Shown piece by piece: positions 1 through 11,060 of a stretch of DNA of 64,000 nucleotides. Within the stretch, counting starts at the first letter, position 1. The number at the start of each line of letters is the position of its first letter. The DNA comes from Gonatopus flavifemur. Taxonomy: Eukaryota > Arthropoda > Insecta > Hymenoptera > Dryinidae. Location of the stretch: the NCBI GenBank assembly GCA_018340375.1, contig JAFFJZ010000014.1, forward strand, positions 5,828,001 through 5,892,000, given 5' to 3'. Under the pieces are notes generated by a model that had not been told where the DNA came from, searched no databases, and saw nothing but the letters and a program-made list of their open reading frames with translations. Both the position numbers and the translations under genes were made by a program.

Positions 1-212
1 ATACAAAGTTTTTTAATATAATCGTAACGGAGAGAGGACGTGGTAGTATGAAGAATCATCCGGACCCATCGACTATTGAATCATTGGATTCCTGCGCCAA
101 GCACTTTCCCAACCAATAATAAAAACTACCCACATCCGAGTCGATGGGTCCGGATGATTCTTCATACTACCACGTCCTTTCTCCGTTACGATTTTATTAA
201 AAAACTTTGTAT
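1..212. repeat. Foldback element, cut by left window edge
   Basis: Bases 1-73 are the near-perfect reverse complement of 140-212, with a spacer of about 66 bp. The arms share a run beginning ATACAAAGTTTTTTAAT and ending at the GTCGATGGGTCCGG motif. This is the structure of a foldback MITE or of two inverted copies of one repeat. The left terminus lies outside the window, so family and target duplication cannot be read. Confidence 0.75.
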
Positions 213-529
213 CTTGAAAAAGGATCGTATCGATCCGAAACGTCGATCGGCTTATCGAAGGAAGTTGAATAAATTCGTTCGACAAACTTGCTTGGATGAA
301 AATTGGATCGAACTTTCACCTATTGTTCAGTTTGTTACCACAGTCACATTCCGTTATATCATTATCAAGTAAATATCGTTTTTGTCTCAGATAAGCTTCA
401 CACGATGGACAGTATAGATGATACGTCATATTATTTTCACTAATATCTATATATTAGGAATTGGAATTGATTCGCAGCGTTTTTTTAATGAAAAAAATTA
501 TTTACTTCGGATAAAAATCAAAGAATACA
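213..529. other. No recognisable feature
   Basis: AT-rich sequence between the foldback and the dead mariner. It probably includes the 3' non-coding part of that mariner, but I could not find its terminal inverted repeat here. Confidence 0.4.
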
Positions 530-1567
530 CTAGTCAAAGTATTGTCCATCGCTTTCGACTACTTCCGACCATCTTTCGCGCGAAGAATGAATACCGTGCC
601 GGAGGAACGCACAATCTTTGGATGCAATCCACAAATCGACTCATTGTTGGCAATCTTCGTAAGAAGTGAATTATCGCTCAGACAAGCTATGAGCCATCGA
701 ACGGAACAAATGGTAATCAGATGGCGCAATATCTGGAGAATATGGCAGGTGGGGTGGAACTTCCCATTTAAGTGTTTCGAGGTGTGTTTTCACCGGTTTT
801 GCGATGTGCGGACGAGCATTGTCGTGCAGAAAAATGACTTCGTCGTGTTTTTTGGAGTATTCCAGTCGTTTTTCTTTCAATTAACTTTCATTTGCTTAAG
901 CGCATCAATTGTAGTCGGTAACGATTCTCATTTATGATTTCATTCGGTTCCAACAGTTCATAATGAATCACACGCATCTGATCCCATCAAATACAGAGCA
1001 GGAGCTTAGACCCTCGGATATTTGGCTTTGCCACTGATTGTGATGGTTGGCCGGGCTTAACCCATGACTTTCTGCGCTTCGGATTGTCGTAATGGATCCA
1101 TTTCTCATCGCTAGTGACACTCCTATGCAAGAAACCTTTTCTTTTCTGCCATTGAAGCAGCAGCTCACACGTCAAAAAACGCCTCTCAATGTCCCTTGGT
1201 TTCGATTCATATGGGATCCAACGTTCTTCCTTCTGGATCATGCCCAAACTTTTCAGACGTGTTCCCACCGTTGATAAGTCAACTTCCAATGAGATCGACA
1301 ATTCTTGAAGGGTTTAACATGAGTCTCCATTGAGCAACGTCTCCAAATTAGTATCTTCAAATTTTTTTGGCTGGCCAGGTCGTCCCTTATCATCCAAGCC
1401 GAAATCACCAGCTTTGAAACGTGCGAACCATTTTCGACACGTTTGTTCAGCTAAACTATGTTCACCATACACTCCCACTAAAATACGATGGTATTTGGTT
1501 TGTTCATATTGGAGTAATGGAGTAAGACTCCCCGCAAAAACACTTTATTCGGTATAAATCGCGACAT
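530..1567 (-). pseudogene. Dead mariner transposase (D34D type)
   Basis: Read on the minus strand, the region matches a full-length mariner transposase. It has an MSRFIPNK start (ATG at 1567), the HTH block with YGEHSLAEQTCRKWF, the TSDEKWIHYDNPKRRKSW block (first catalytic Asp), LHDNARPH (second), PYSPDIAPSDYHLF (third), and a C-terminus ending ERWSEVVESDGQYFD with the stop at 530-532. It is broken by a frameshift after the first 25 or so codons, an in-frame TAA at 1314-1316, a TGA where a Trp codon is expected (about position 985) and another stop/frameshift near 885-880. It is close in sequence to the intact mariner at the right window edge, so both belong to one subfamily. I could not locate the TIRs. 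Non-functional with high confidence. Confidence 0.9.
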
Positions 1568-1691
1568 GTTCAATAAGTTATGAAGTGTTTATTTACGATT
1601 CAAAAAGAGGTCATGTCAAACAAGTGACGTCCAATAATAGCTGTTTCACGGTGGATAGATTATTGTAGGTAACAAAGGAATACTGTAGTAC

Positions 1692-1916
1692 CTACGTCAG
1701 CTTCTGTATAATGCTACGAATTAATTCCAACACCGAATATTCCATCCAGTAATTTTTAATATGTGGTATTACTTCTTTACCGAATATTCTATTTATCATG
1801 TTAAAAAAATCCAACATGGCTGACCATCCGAGACTATGTTTAAATCCTAAAGCAAGAGACATCAACAGTACATCGCTTTCAGAAGTGGATTGGCATTTGC
1901 ATGGTTTATTGCCCAA
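1692..1916 (-). pseudogene. Short unrecognised ORF, possible transposon fragment
   Basis: A 74-codon minus-strand frame with a protein-like middle: a Leu/Met-rich stretch, then FKHSLGWSAMLDFFNMINR and FGKEVIPHIKNYW. The pattern of a short helical module followed by a motif of type IP-x(3-4)-Y/F reminds me of insect proteins encoded by DNA transposons, but I cannot name the family. No start context, intron or partner domain supports a gene. It lies immediately outside a piggyBac-like MITE and may be coincidental. Confidence 0.3.
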
Positions 1917-1945
1917 GACACGAGTGCTTCCATTGTCAACATTAA

Positions 1946-2163
1946 CCCTAGAACGGGCATGTGGGGTCTTTTAGGACCCCAGGACATTTTTTTCTACCTC
2001 AGCATTTGAGCCTCTCTTCATCTCTGTAGTTTGTCTCCCAAATATTTTCAAAGTATACATCCTGACGAACAAAAACCGCCCATAGTGAGTTGGAATCCAT
2101 TTAGTTTCAAATGAGTTACAGCCATTTGAAATTTCCTGTGTTTTTCACGTGCCCGTTCTAGAG
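1946..2163. mobile_element. piggyBac-like MITE (218 bp)
   Basis: The left end is TTAA (1942-1945) followed by CCCTAGAACGGGCATG. The right end is CGTGCCCGTTCTAGAG followed by TCAA (2164-2167), a one-base variant of TTAA. The TTAA/CCCTAG start and a subterminal GGGGTC...GACCCC hairpin (about 1961-1981) are hallmarks of piggyBac-superfamily non-autonomous elements. There is no coding capacity. Confidence 0.8.
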
Positions 2164-2350
2164 TCAATATCCATCAATCTGTTGTTGAATACTCCCTGTA
2201 CATGTACATCGTCATTTTCAGTTGATAAAACTGGATCATCGATGAGATTCTGGAATGAATAATATGAAATCATATCACATAAATATAAATTGATTGATTT
2301 TGTTTTGTTCAACCAACACAAAGAACCTCACTTCCTGAATAGTGAAGGTA

Positions 2351-2554
2351 CAGTAGCGCTCAAATTGATTGGAACACCAGGGAAATTACTATAATTTTCA
2401 CATGACACACAATATTAACCAAAAAAGCTACAAACAGTAACTAATAATCAATATGTCCCTTTGTTCTTGAAAATCCAGGTAGCAGTGGTGCCAACTGTCG
2501 TACAGCAGGAAGAGCACAATTCATCTGCTGTTCCAATCAATTTGAGCGCTACTG
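2351..2554. mobile_element. Tc1/mariner-type MITE (204 bp)
   Basis: Perfect 26-bp terminal inverted repeats start with CAGTAGCGCTCAAATTGATT, and TA dinucleotides flank both ends (2349-2350 and 2555-2556). The interior is non-coding. CAGT start, TA duplication and length indicate a deleted Tc1-like element. Confidence 0.9.
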
Positions 2555-2595
2555 TATCATCTTGAACAGAATATTTGTCAACACTATGGTCTGAC

Positions 2596-2780
2596 CCAAA
2601 TAGACAATCCGACTTCTATTAGATATCTGAAAGATGTCTGAAAATTTTGTAAGATATCTTAAAATTTCTCCCGAAAGAGATCTTTGAGATATCATAAAGA
2701 TATCGGACGCAACACTATTATATATCTTTAAGATATCTGAAAAGAGATCTTTCAGGAGCTTCTTTGAGATATCTTAATGA
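2596..2780. repeat. Iterated AGATATCT/AGATGTCT block
   Basis: A dense cluster of self-complementary octamer-like motifs (AGATATCT, AGATGTCT, AAGATATC) spaced by short A/T runs. Similar blocks occur at 3500-3712, 5817-6040 and 8790-8960, so this is one dispersed repeat family rather than chance. Confidence 0.7.
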
Positions 2781-3499
2781 GGTCTTATGGGAGAGCAAAA
2801 TTAGAAATCCGAAAAATGATATATTTCAGAAGTCATACAAAAACCCTGGTGGTAATGTTTATCATAATTTTCCATAATTCTCATGAAAGTCATGAATCTT
2901 TATATTTCCTCATTTGGTACAAGTTCAAGGAGAAAATATTAGATCTTTCTTACCGAATTTGTAATTTATGAGGAAATATGAAAAATCATCACTTTTATGA
3001 GAAATTATGAAAAATTATGAGATCTACCTTCGCCAAGGAATCGATACATGAATTCGATGAAGATGTTTCGAGAAGAAGACAGCCCGCTGCAAATTCATAC
3101 ATTCAGGTTCATAAATTCATTATTGTAATAGTTCAAGATATTCAAGAAGTGCAATAAATTGCGCCTATAAATAGGATAAGATGTCATGAAGTAAGTGCAT
3201 GATATTTTTTTTGCATAATATATATATGTAAACGACGGTAAAGAGCAAGGTTAGGAATGCCGGTAATGTTTACTAATGCTGATTTTGAAAAAGTATACAA
3301 TGACATCCAACGAATATACGAATAAAATATCATACACTTACTTGGTGAGTTTTTATCCCATGAACAGGTCAATTGCACCTTTGAATCCCTTGAATTCTAA
3401 TATATAACATTTTTATATATAAGATTCAACATTTGACACGTACTGCACGCGAGAGAATGAGGCAGAAAAGTGATGCAAAAGGCAAAGTCGGTAGACGCC
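2781..3499. other. Non-coding; small foldback at about 2840-3015
   Basis: Two stretches rich in CATAATTTTCCATAATTCTC-like sequence are partly complementary to one another (about 2855-2910 and 2965-3015), which suggests a degraded foldback. No gene is recognised. Confidence 0.4.
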
Positions 3500-3712
3500 A
3501 TCTTTTCAGAAATCAAGTTCTGAAAGATGTCTTATAGATGATATTTTAAGAACTCTGATGCAATCGATTTTTCAGATATATTTCAGATATCTTATACAGG
3601 CATCTGTAAGATATCTTTTTGAAGATTTCTGATATACATCTATAAGACATCTTTTAGACACATCTTAAAGGTTTCTTTCATCGGATATCTTATATTCATC
3701 TTTAGGAACTCA
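3500..3712. repeat. Iterated AGATGTCT block, second copy
   Basis: Repeated TCTTATAGATG / AGATATCTTA / ATCTTTTAGACA motifs, ending near GGTTTACTGGGG. The end resembles the start of the third block (TTCCCAATAAAC, 5815) in inverse orientation, hinting at CCCA-RTAAAC termini for this repeat family. Confidence 0.65.
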
Positions 3713-5816
3713 GGGTTTACTGGGGAATCACTCGATGTTGATGATTGTTTCGTAAAGACATGCATCTGTAACGTGAGTGACTAGTAAGTTAAAAGGTTCT
3801 GAACAATGAAATGTTTCATATATTGGAAGAGATATTTTGAATCTTGGATGATATATGGAGTGTTCTAATGAATACTTGTGGATGTTCATACTGGTATAAT
3901 TTGTAAGAATTTAAAGATTTCCATTACAAGGTTTCGAAAGATCCACCTAGCCGTCAATAATCGTTAATGGCTTTCATTCTTTAGATTGAATCTCTTCAAG
4001 TCTTCATGAGTTTTGTTTTTGGCGCTGAGCAAAACACCCCAGATAGCACGATAGTCCCTTCCGACTCACCGAAGAATTCAGGTTGAAGAATACTCATGTT
4101 ATTTATGTTTACGACTTCCTAAAGATTTCTATTAGGACACATCGTATCCCAAAAGAGTTCTCAAAGAATGCATATCGTAGTCCTTCAACTTTTCGTCACA
4201 GAATCATTACGTATTCTATAAGAGTGCCCGTTAGGACAGTAAATATGAATTCTAAAACGAATTCGTAAAGAATTCTGTTCCTATCCAAAGTTATTCATAG
4301 GAAATTCTATAATTTGCATTCATCATCAATTAAATAATAATAAATAATAAATAAGTAAATAATATATATTTTTCAAAGTTTCATATCCACAAAACATGAA
4401 TATAGATAATTAGTACTTGTGTTTTTATGAATAATTTAGAGTCATCATTAAACAGAAATTGATGAAGAGATGAAAGAAGTTTGTTTGGCAAGGCAATTTT
4501 ATAGGTTAAATGAGGATGCTCAAGCATGGGAATAAATCAGTGAAATTTTACTACGTACTTTTCAAACAATCAGGTAATGATTGGGAATTGTTAATATTCA
4601 ATAGCTGAGAATGTTGCCAGAATTGCACTTTATAAATAAATTGAGATCCCTAAGTGGTGCTGAAGCATAGTGAAAAGTATTGAATTATTGACATTTATAG
4701 GTTATCAGCTTTATAGTTGGTTCATCGTTTAGGAATCATTTTCAGTTCTTAATTCATATTGAGAAAGGGATCATGACAATGCATATTATTACCACATATA
4801 AAAAACTCGATTTACTTGGTTGTTGAAAAAGTATGCGAGCACAGTTCCATTTATTCCATCTGGCACTTGACAGATCTTGATCATTGATGATTGAAAAATC
4901 AAGGTATTCAGTACGTGAATAATTGATATTTATGGGATATCAGTTGTTTCCATTGCGTATACTTGTTCTTATGTCAATGAATTTTAGCATGGTCAATAAT
5001 TTCCAGAACTTGCAAATCAATTTGTATTCAATGTGATTTAACCGAGGGTATTTTAAACACTTTGATATGAGTGCAATTCTAAGTTTTAAATTCTTATATA
5101 GAAATAATATGAGGGAATTTGAGTAGAAACTCATTTCTTCCAAATTTAGGAGACGATTCTTTCTATCGTGCAAGGAATTGTATATATTTTCTGCCTATTT
5201 ATTTCGTAAGAGTTCGAATGAAGTATACTTCTATTTGTATATGACTATTTTTCTTTGTTCCTGTGAACAGATGCTTAGAACCTACCACTACATATCATAT
5301 TTCCAACTAGGCAAGAGACCATCTAAGACGCTGCGCTGGGAAGTTGGGTTGAAAAGCATGTCTATGATACATCAAAGTTTCTCACATTTGAACATATGGA
5401 TCATTTTGCACCTCCTCTGCATCATTACATCAACAATATCAAAAAGTTTGAGAAGAGACTCATTTTTGACAAACTGAGGAGACGATTCCTTCTGCGATAC
5501 ATGGAATTTGATAAATCCATCAGCTCATTTATTTCATAACACTTGGGAAAATTTCTTTCTGACTGAAACGCTTCATTTTTCCTCCAATTTTTTTGAGAGA
5601 AAAATGAAGCGTTTTGATCGAAATGACATAAATTTTCACAAAGGAAGAGTTTGAATAAGGAACATATTTTTCCTTTTTTGTTTGCTCGGATGCTATTATA
5701 CATGATATTTCTAACCAAACAAGTAACCTTATTATACCCTACAATGTTTTCTGAATATTGCTGAATTCTCCTCAATAATGAGATGAATCATTGATACCCC
5801 TTAAAATTACACACTT
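3713..5816. other. Gene-poor AT-rich stretch
   Basis: No convincing coding signal. About 4034-4310 (starting CCCCAGATAGCACG and containing GCCCGTTAGGACAGT) is related in inverse orientation to 9190-9320, so it is part of a dispersed repeat. A short hairpin (CTTCATTTTTC...GAAAAATGAAG) lies at about 5570-5605. Confidence 0.45.
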
Positions 5817-6040
5817 CCCAATAAACATACAAATCTTAAAGACATCTAAAAGATGTCTAAGAAAAGACATCTTTTCGACATTTCTAAAAGACACCTTATA
5901 GACTTCTTTTAGATGTCTCACTGAAGACATCTTTAAGAGATCCCTTGAAGTTATCTTAAAGATGTCTAATAGATTTTATTTCAAAGATGTCTTTAAAGAT
6001 TTGATAAAAGACATCTTTTAGATATCCTGAAGATCAAAAT
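5817..6040. repeat. Iterated AGATGTCT block, third copy
   Basis: The cleanest of the blocks: alternating AGACATCT and AGATGTCT with short A/T spacers, starting CCCAATAAACATAC. The alternation makes the whole block able to pair with itself. Confidence 0.75.
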
Positions 6041-6245
6041 CACAATATTAATAATATAATAATATACCGATAATGATTATAGCCCTGAATTGAAGAAAAT
6101 ATCAATTTCGATATAGAATCAAATAATTGGCGACTTTCATTATAAAAATTTTTATAATCTCATGGTGTGCATTGTTTCTACTGACCAAATTGGATCACGT
6201 CGGACCACAATGGATGTTGCACGGATTGAAAACTTAGTTCGTTCA

Positions 6246-7585
6246 AGTACTCCTGCTTAAAGAAAATCATTTAAGTACTTTGATTTGATTTTTTATAAAA
6301 GAGTTTGTTTTGTGTGATTTATTAAGTTATACAAAAAATGTTCACAAAACCCCAGTAATTTTACACTTTTGAATCATGGAACATTTATTCTGATACATAG
6401 TTTGAAGTGTTTTGTCTTCTCAGATACCCAAGAACGTTTCAAACGAAACATTTTATTCTAAGTATCTAGATTTCATTGAAAACATATGTCATTCAATGGA
6501 ATATTCTCATCAAAGTCTCCTTGTATTGTGAGAGTTCCCTTCAGATTCATATACTCTTACTAAAATACATTGAAAATCTAAATTATTCTCTGAATTATTT
6601 TTTATGGGCTTTTTTAATGGCTTATGTATATGTTTATTAATCGTATAACAATAATATACAACTGTCCAATTTCATTGTGAAATATAACACCTTTTCATGT
6701 ATACATCTCATACATCTGTACCGTTTACTGTGGAACATTCATTATATTTCGAACATTTATCACAATTAATGAAATTATTATACATAATTCAATTTAACAT
6801 AAACAAAATATACCGGATGTTTCATAATGAAGGCCACAGGCCACAGACAGGGTACCCAAGCTACGATGTAGAAACTAAAACACAGGTTCCAGCGCCGCCT
6901 ACCGCAACTCTGCGAACCAAAGGTCACATACACAAATGCACCATGTATACGTATACACCAGTTTACCCACACAAGTTCACATACACAAGTACACCATATA
7001 TAAGTATACATGGTGTACTTGTGTTTGTGACTTTTGGTTCGCAGAGTTGCGGTAGGCGGCACTGGAACTCGTGTTTTGGTTTCTACATTACAGCTTGGGT
7101 ACCCTGGCCACAGATATATGAGATGAATACATGGAAAGGTTATCATTTTACAATAAAATTGGATAGTTGTATATTAGTGTTATACGTTCGATAAACATAT
7201 ACATAAGCCATTAAAAAAGCCCATGAAAAATAAGTCAAAGAATAATTTAGATTTTCAATGTATTTTAGTAAGAGTATATGAATCTGAAGGGAACTCTCAC
7301 AATACAAGGAGACTTTGATGAGAATATTCCATTATGACATATGTTTTCAATGAAATCTAGATCCTTAGAATAAAATGTTTTATTTGAAACGTTCTTGGGT
7401 ATCTGAAAAGACAAAACACTTCAAACTATGTATCAGAAAAAATGTTTCATGATTCAAAAGTGTAAAATTACTGGGGTTTTGTGAACATTTTTTGTATAAC
7501 TTAATAAATCACAAAAAACAAACTCTCTTATAAAAAATCAAACCAAAGTACTTGGATGATTTTCAGTACATCCAGTACTGAAATA
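6246..7585. repeat. Large foldback, arms about 450-475 bp
   Basis: The sequence from about 6246 to 6722 is the reverse complement of about 7107 to 7585, including matching GTATAACTTAATAAATCAC, GTTTTGTGAACATTTTTT and CCATTAAAAAAGCCCAT segments. The loop (6723-7106) contains a separate hAT MITE. Open frames in the loop on both strands arise from the palindrome and are not genes. Confidence 0.85.
6848..7106. mobile_element. hAT-type MITE (259 bp)
   Basis: It begins CAGGGTACCCAAGCT and ends AGCTTGGGTACCCTG, with long imperfect arms of about 100 bp. It is flanked by a perfect 8-bp duplication GCCACAGA at 6840-6847 and 7107-7114. CAGGG ends plus an 8-bp duplication define the hAT superfamily. It is nested in the loop of the larger foldback and is non-coding. 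Confidence 0.92.
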
Positions 7586-7732
7586 TCAATTTGAAAAGCT
7601 TTCGTAAGATTTAATTCAAAATAGTTTTATGAAATTGAAAGAGATCTACAATTGCAATTTCCATGAATAAAATCAACATTGACGTTCATATATACAGTTC
7701 AAACAACCTAAATATGATTTTCTACAAGGATA

Positions 7733-7950
7733 TGTAGTATCGATCAACTATATCCAATTTTGTTCATCGATCCATGGCATCGATCGACTGTATCCAATAT
7801 TGTTCATGAATACATGGTATCGAACAATTACATTCAATATTGTTCATCCATACATGGTATTGATCAACTACATCCAGTATTGTTTATTGTTACAGGGTAT
7901 ACTCACTATTGTTTATCAATACATGGTATCAAACACAGTGACTCAGATAT
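7733..7950. repeat. 40-bp minisatellite, about five units
   Basis: Units of the form GGTATCGATCAACTATATCC + AATATTGTTCATCAATACAT repeat at about 40-bp spacing. The first is about 44 bp and one unit carries an internal deletion of about 11 bp. An in-frame ORF across the array is a by-product of the repetition. Confidence 0.85.
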
Positions 7951-8529
7951 GCGGGATTGACTAATGACACCTAGGATTATCAATTATTAGTGTCATACAG
8001 AACTCAAGGTATTCCAGATCAGCACAATCACTTTCAATGAGGAAATTCTGTTAGTTAAGAGAATGAAATAATGATCTTGAAAGTAAACGAAAGTTTGGAT
8101 ACAGACTCAAACCAAAGCATTGCAAAAAATATAAACTTTGAGCGTCGATTGAATATATATTGAATTAAATTCACTTCCAAATTCACAATTCACTTCAAAT
8201 GGAATTATACATCAATAATTGTAAGTTCAATTCATTTTATTGAGAAAATTATATAACCTCTCACAGTACATATATCATATATGTGATTCAAACATTTTGA
8301 GGTTAGAAAATTACATGGATTGGAAATTCGTCAACGTCGGAATCAAATTCTATTCACTGGCACATCATTACAGAATTTTCAATACTTCGCTATATTTATC
8401 CCTAATATTATAATGATTCGAAAATTCATCGAGTCTGATTGGATTATTATGCTAACATATGGTTCTATAGAAAATCAACCGAGGTACTCCAGAAACACTT
8501 GTTGCAACTTTTTCTGCCCCTGACACAAG
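7951..8529. other. No recognisable feature
   Basis: AT-rich unique sequence. Short frames here have no recognisable protein character. Confidence 0.4.
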
Positions 8530-8615
8530 TGTCGGTTTAGCTCGATTAGGCGTAGGTTATATAGGTTTACGTTCAGGTAGGTTGGTTTACAGCGGTTCGA
8601 TTCCTCGAAGGTGCA
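8530..8615 (+). repeat. tRNA-like SINE fragment
   Basis: An A-box-like TTAGCTCGATTAGGC at 8537-8551 and a perfect B-box GGTTCGATTCC at 8594-8604 give a pol III internal promoter layout, although the box spacing is long. The intervening AGGTAGGTTGG-type sequence recurs in three similar loci (10645, 22975, 48590). No acceptor-stem pairing is seen, so this is not a functional tRNA gene. Confidence 0.5.
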
Positions 8616-8789
8616 TAACAATTTCTCATCAGTACAACGAGCAGTTACAAAATGGTGCGGAGTTTGGAGATGTTGGTGAAAAGACAAAAATGAAATATTT
8701 TTTGTTATTTTCTTTTACAAAAACAACTAAAATCTGTGACAGATTGTTTTCCCCTTGAAATACACATTTTTTAAGAGTGCTTTCCAAAA

Positions 8790-8960
8790 TTTGCATCATA
8801 TCTAAGACTCGTCTAGGAGAAGTCTAAAAGATATCTTCTAGATATCTAGTAAGAGTCCTAAAAGATGTCTTACTCAAGACATGTTTTGGATGTCTAAAAC
8901 TGTCGCATAAGACATCTTTTAGATTTCGAAAAGATATCTTTTTGTCTATGTGGGAAGGGG
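8790..8960. repeat. Iterated AGATGTCT block, fourth copy
   Basis: AAGACTCGTC, AGATATCTTC, AGATGTCTTAC and AGACATCTTTT motifs in tandem, ending at TATGTGGGAAGG, the inverse of the CCCA-type start seen at 5817. Confidence 0.65.
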
Positions 8961-9956
8961 GTTTGCATATTAATAATTTGAAAATAATGATATTCAATTA
9001 TGTATAACATAACCTGTACCGATTTATCCTCCTTTTCCAATAATTTTGAACTGGAGAAGAATTCATATATGATTTACACCTGCATTCACTTTAGATTGGT
9101 ATAGGAATTCATAATTCAGTTCGTCAAAAACTCCTGTGAATAAGTTACGTATTCATTTTGTGTCTCTAAAAGTTGTCATTTCCACTGTCCTAACGGGCAT
9201 AACAACTGAACTCTATTTGATCTCAGTATGATGATTCCAGGTATTCTTAAAGACCTCTACAGAAATTGGTGGTATTCGAAACGCATTCATTCAGAATTCT
9301 GCGTGCTATCTGGGACAATAGAAGTTCTTCAAGAATTAGTATTTCCTGCATTCCCTGAGTGCCATGAGCAAGACTGATAAAGGGGTTAAGAACTCGGCAA
9401 CTTCGTCTCAGGTCGACCAGCTCGATACATCGTGGTCTTGGGTACTTGGGTAACATAACACTTCAGAATGTTATTTAGTACTCCATTTTCATTGAAATAA
9501 TTGAAATAACTTTATGGAAAGTCAAAAATTAGTTCCAACTCACCAAATCCATATTGTATTCATCCTTTGTATTCGGTATTTGAATTCCTGTGTCATCGGT
9601 TCTAATCTAAAACATATCTAAAATGAATTCACATCCCCATTCCGGAGACATGATAAATTTCATTATATGCAAAAAGAAATCATAATCGGTAATTGAATAT
9701 CTAGGAGAATAAATTTCTTTTATAATGGCTTCAATATTATTCATCGAAAGAAGAATTATTTGATAGACGTTCAGGATGTTCAAAAGATGTTCGTATATGT
9801 GTATCAAATGATACAGTGATTGTGCATTCCACACATGGTTGATCAATGGATACAATCAAATTTTTTATACGGAGAAAATATTTTTGCCAATACCATTTGT
9901 GTTTGGAACGATGAAATTTACTGATTTCCGGCTATGTTCAGAGAAATATTGACGTA
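8961..9956. other. Non-coding; inverse relative of the 4.0-4.3 kb repeat
   Basis: About 9190-9320 (CTGTCCTAACGGGCA ... CGTGCTATCTGGG) is the inverse of about 4034-4240. From 9335 to 9956 I see only unique AT-rich sequence, without gene signals. Confidence 0.4.
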
Positions 9957-11060
9957 CACTGTAAAAAAAAACTGGAAATTTACTGTGCAACTGGACTGGA
10001 AATTTCCAGTGCTAGTACTGGAATATGGATATTCCAGTACATGTACAGAGATTTTGTTGTTACGTTACTGAAAATTTACCAAGCATAACTGAAAATTCAG
10101 TCATTGTACTGGAATTTTCAAGTTTGAGATGATGTACTGAAATTTTGCCATGATTTCGCGAAAATTTTACCGGCTCGTACTACAATTTTATAGTTCTTGT
10201 GCACCAAAAAAAAATATTCCCTCAAAAAGGACTTGAGAAAAAATTTGGAATTTAGAAAAACAAAACCTAATCGTGGGTATACTGGAATTATACAGGTTTT
10301 TAACTGCAATTCTCAGGTTTTGTGATGGAATTTTCCAGTTACTATGCAATTGAATTATACAGGTTTTGAACTGCAATTTTCAGGTCGTGTGATGGAATTT
10401 TCCAGTTGCTATGCAACGGAATTTAATCACTGTTGCACTGAAATTTTCCACTTCTATTGGACTTCGTCATTTCTGGCAGGAAAAATTTCAAGTCTTTATA
10501 TTAAAAATTTCCTGATTGAGATTTTGAATAATAATTGTAATTGTAGCCAATGAAATTGATATATGAGGTTTTTCCAAGACTTATCCTCTTGTGTTCTAGA
10601 TATGAAGCATATGTAGTAACCCAAGCTGGCCTTCCAACATGTCGCGCTATAGGTCATCGGTTAGGTCTTAGGTTTCAGTTGGTAGGCAGGTAGAAAAGTG
10701 TGGGTTCAAATCCTGTTAGGTAGACATGAGTTTCTGTCCATCCAAATGAACGATCAAAAGTTTCTCAATCATCTTGGAACACAAGGACCCTGCAAAATCA
10801 CTTTGCGTGAGCAATTTTTTTTCAATTTTCATGGATATTTTCAGCATTAATTTTCCAGTACATGTCCTGGAAAAGTCCAGCTCGTGTACTGAAAAATTCC
10901 AGTACCGAGGCTCAGAAAATTTCCAGTTTTGATGCGGAAATTCCATAACGTTTGCACTGAATTTTTGCAGTACAAATGTGCTGAAATTTTCCGGTACATG
11001 TACAGGTTAATGACTTCCAGTACATGTACTGGAATTTTCCGGTGAAATTTTTTTACAGTG
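9957..11060. mobile_element. Non-autonomous CACTGTAAAAAAA-ended element (1.1 kb)
   Basis: Ends CACTGTAAAAAAA ... TTTTTTTACAGTG flanked by TA on both sides (9955-9956 and 11061-11062). The interior is packed with iterated, partly palindromic ACTGGAAATTTCCAGTAC motifs, plus a tandem duplication of about 67 bp at 10281-10410. A tRNA-like segment lies inside at 10645-10725. There is no coding capacity. Terminal sequence and TA duplication suggest a Tc1/mariner-superfamily derivative, but the superfamily is inferred. Confidence 0.75.
10645..10725 (+). repeat. tRNA-like SINE fragment (second copy)
   Basis: TTTCAGTTGGTAGGCAGGTAG resembles a tRNA A-box/D-loop, and GGTTCAAATCC at 10703-10713 is a B-box. 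It shares a GTTAGGT...TTTC core and the post-B-box GTTAGGT with the minus-strand copy at 22975-23045. It lies inside the 1.1-kb CACTGT element. Confidence 0.5.

Noticed and set aside
6697..7194. 165-codon plus frame and 122-codon minus frame
   Set aside because: Both lie across the inverted arms of the hAT MITE and mirror each other (VPxPPTATLRTK in both). They are palindrome artefacts.
8594..8604. Functional tRNA gene
   Set aside because: B-box is present but no complementary acceptor, anticodon or D stems can be drawn; SINE-like remnant preferred.
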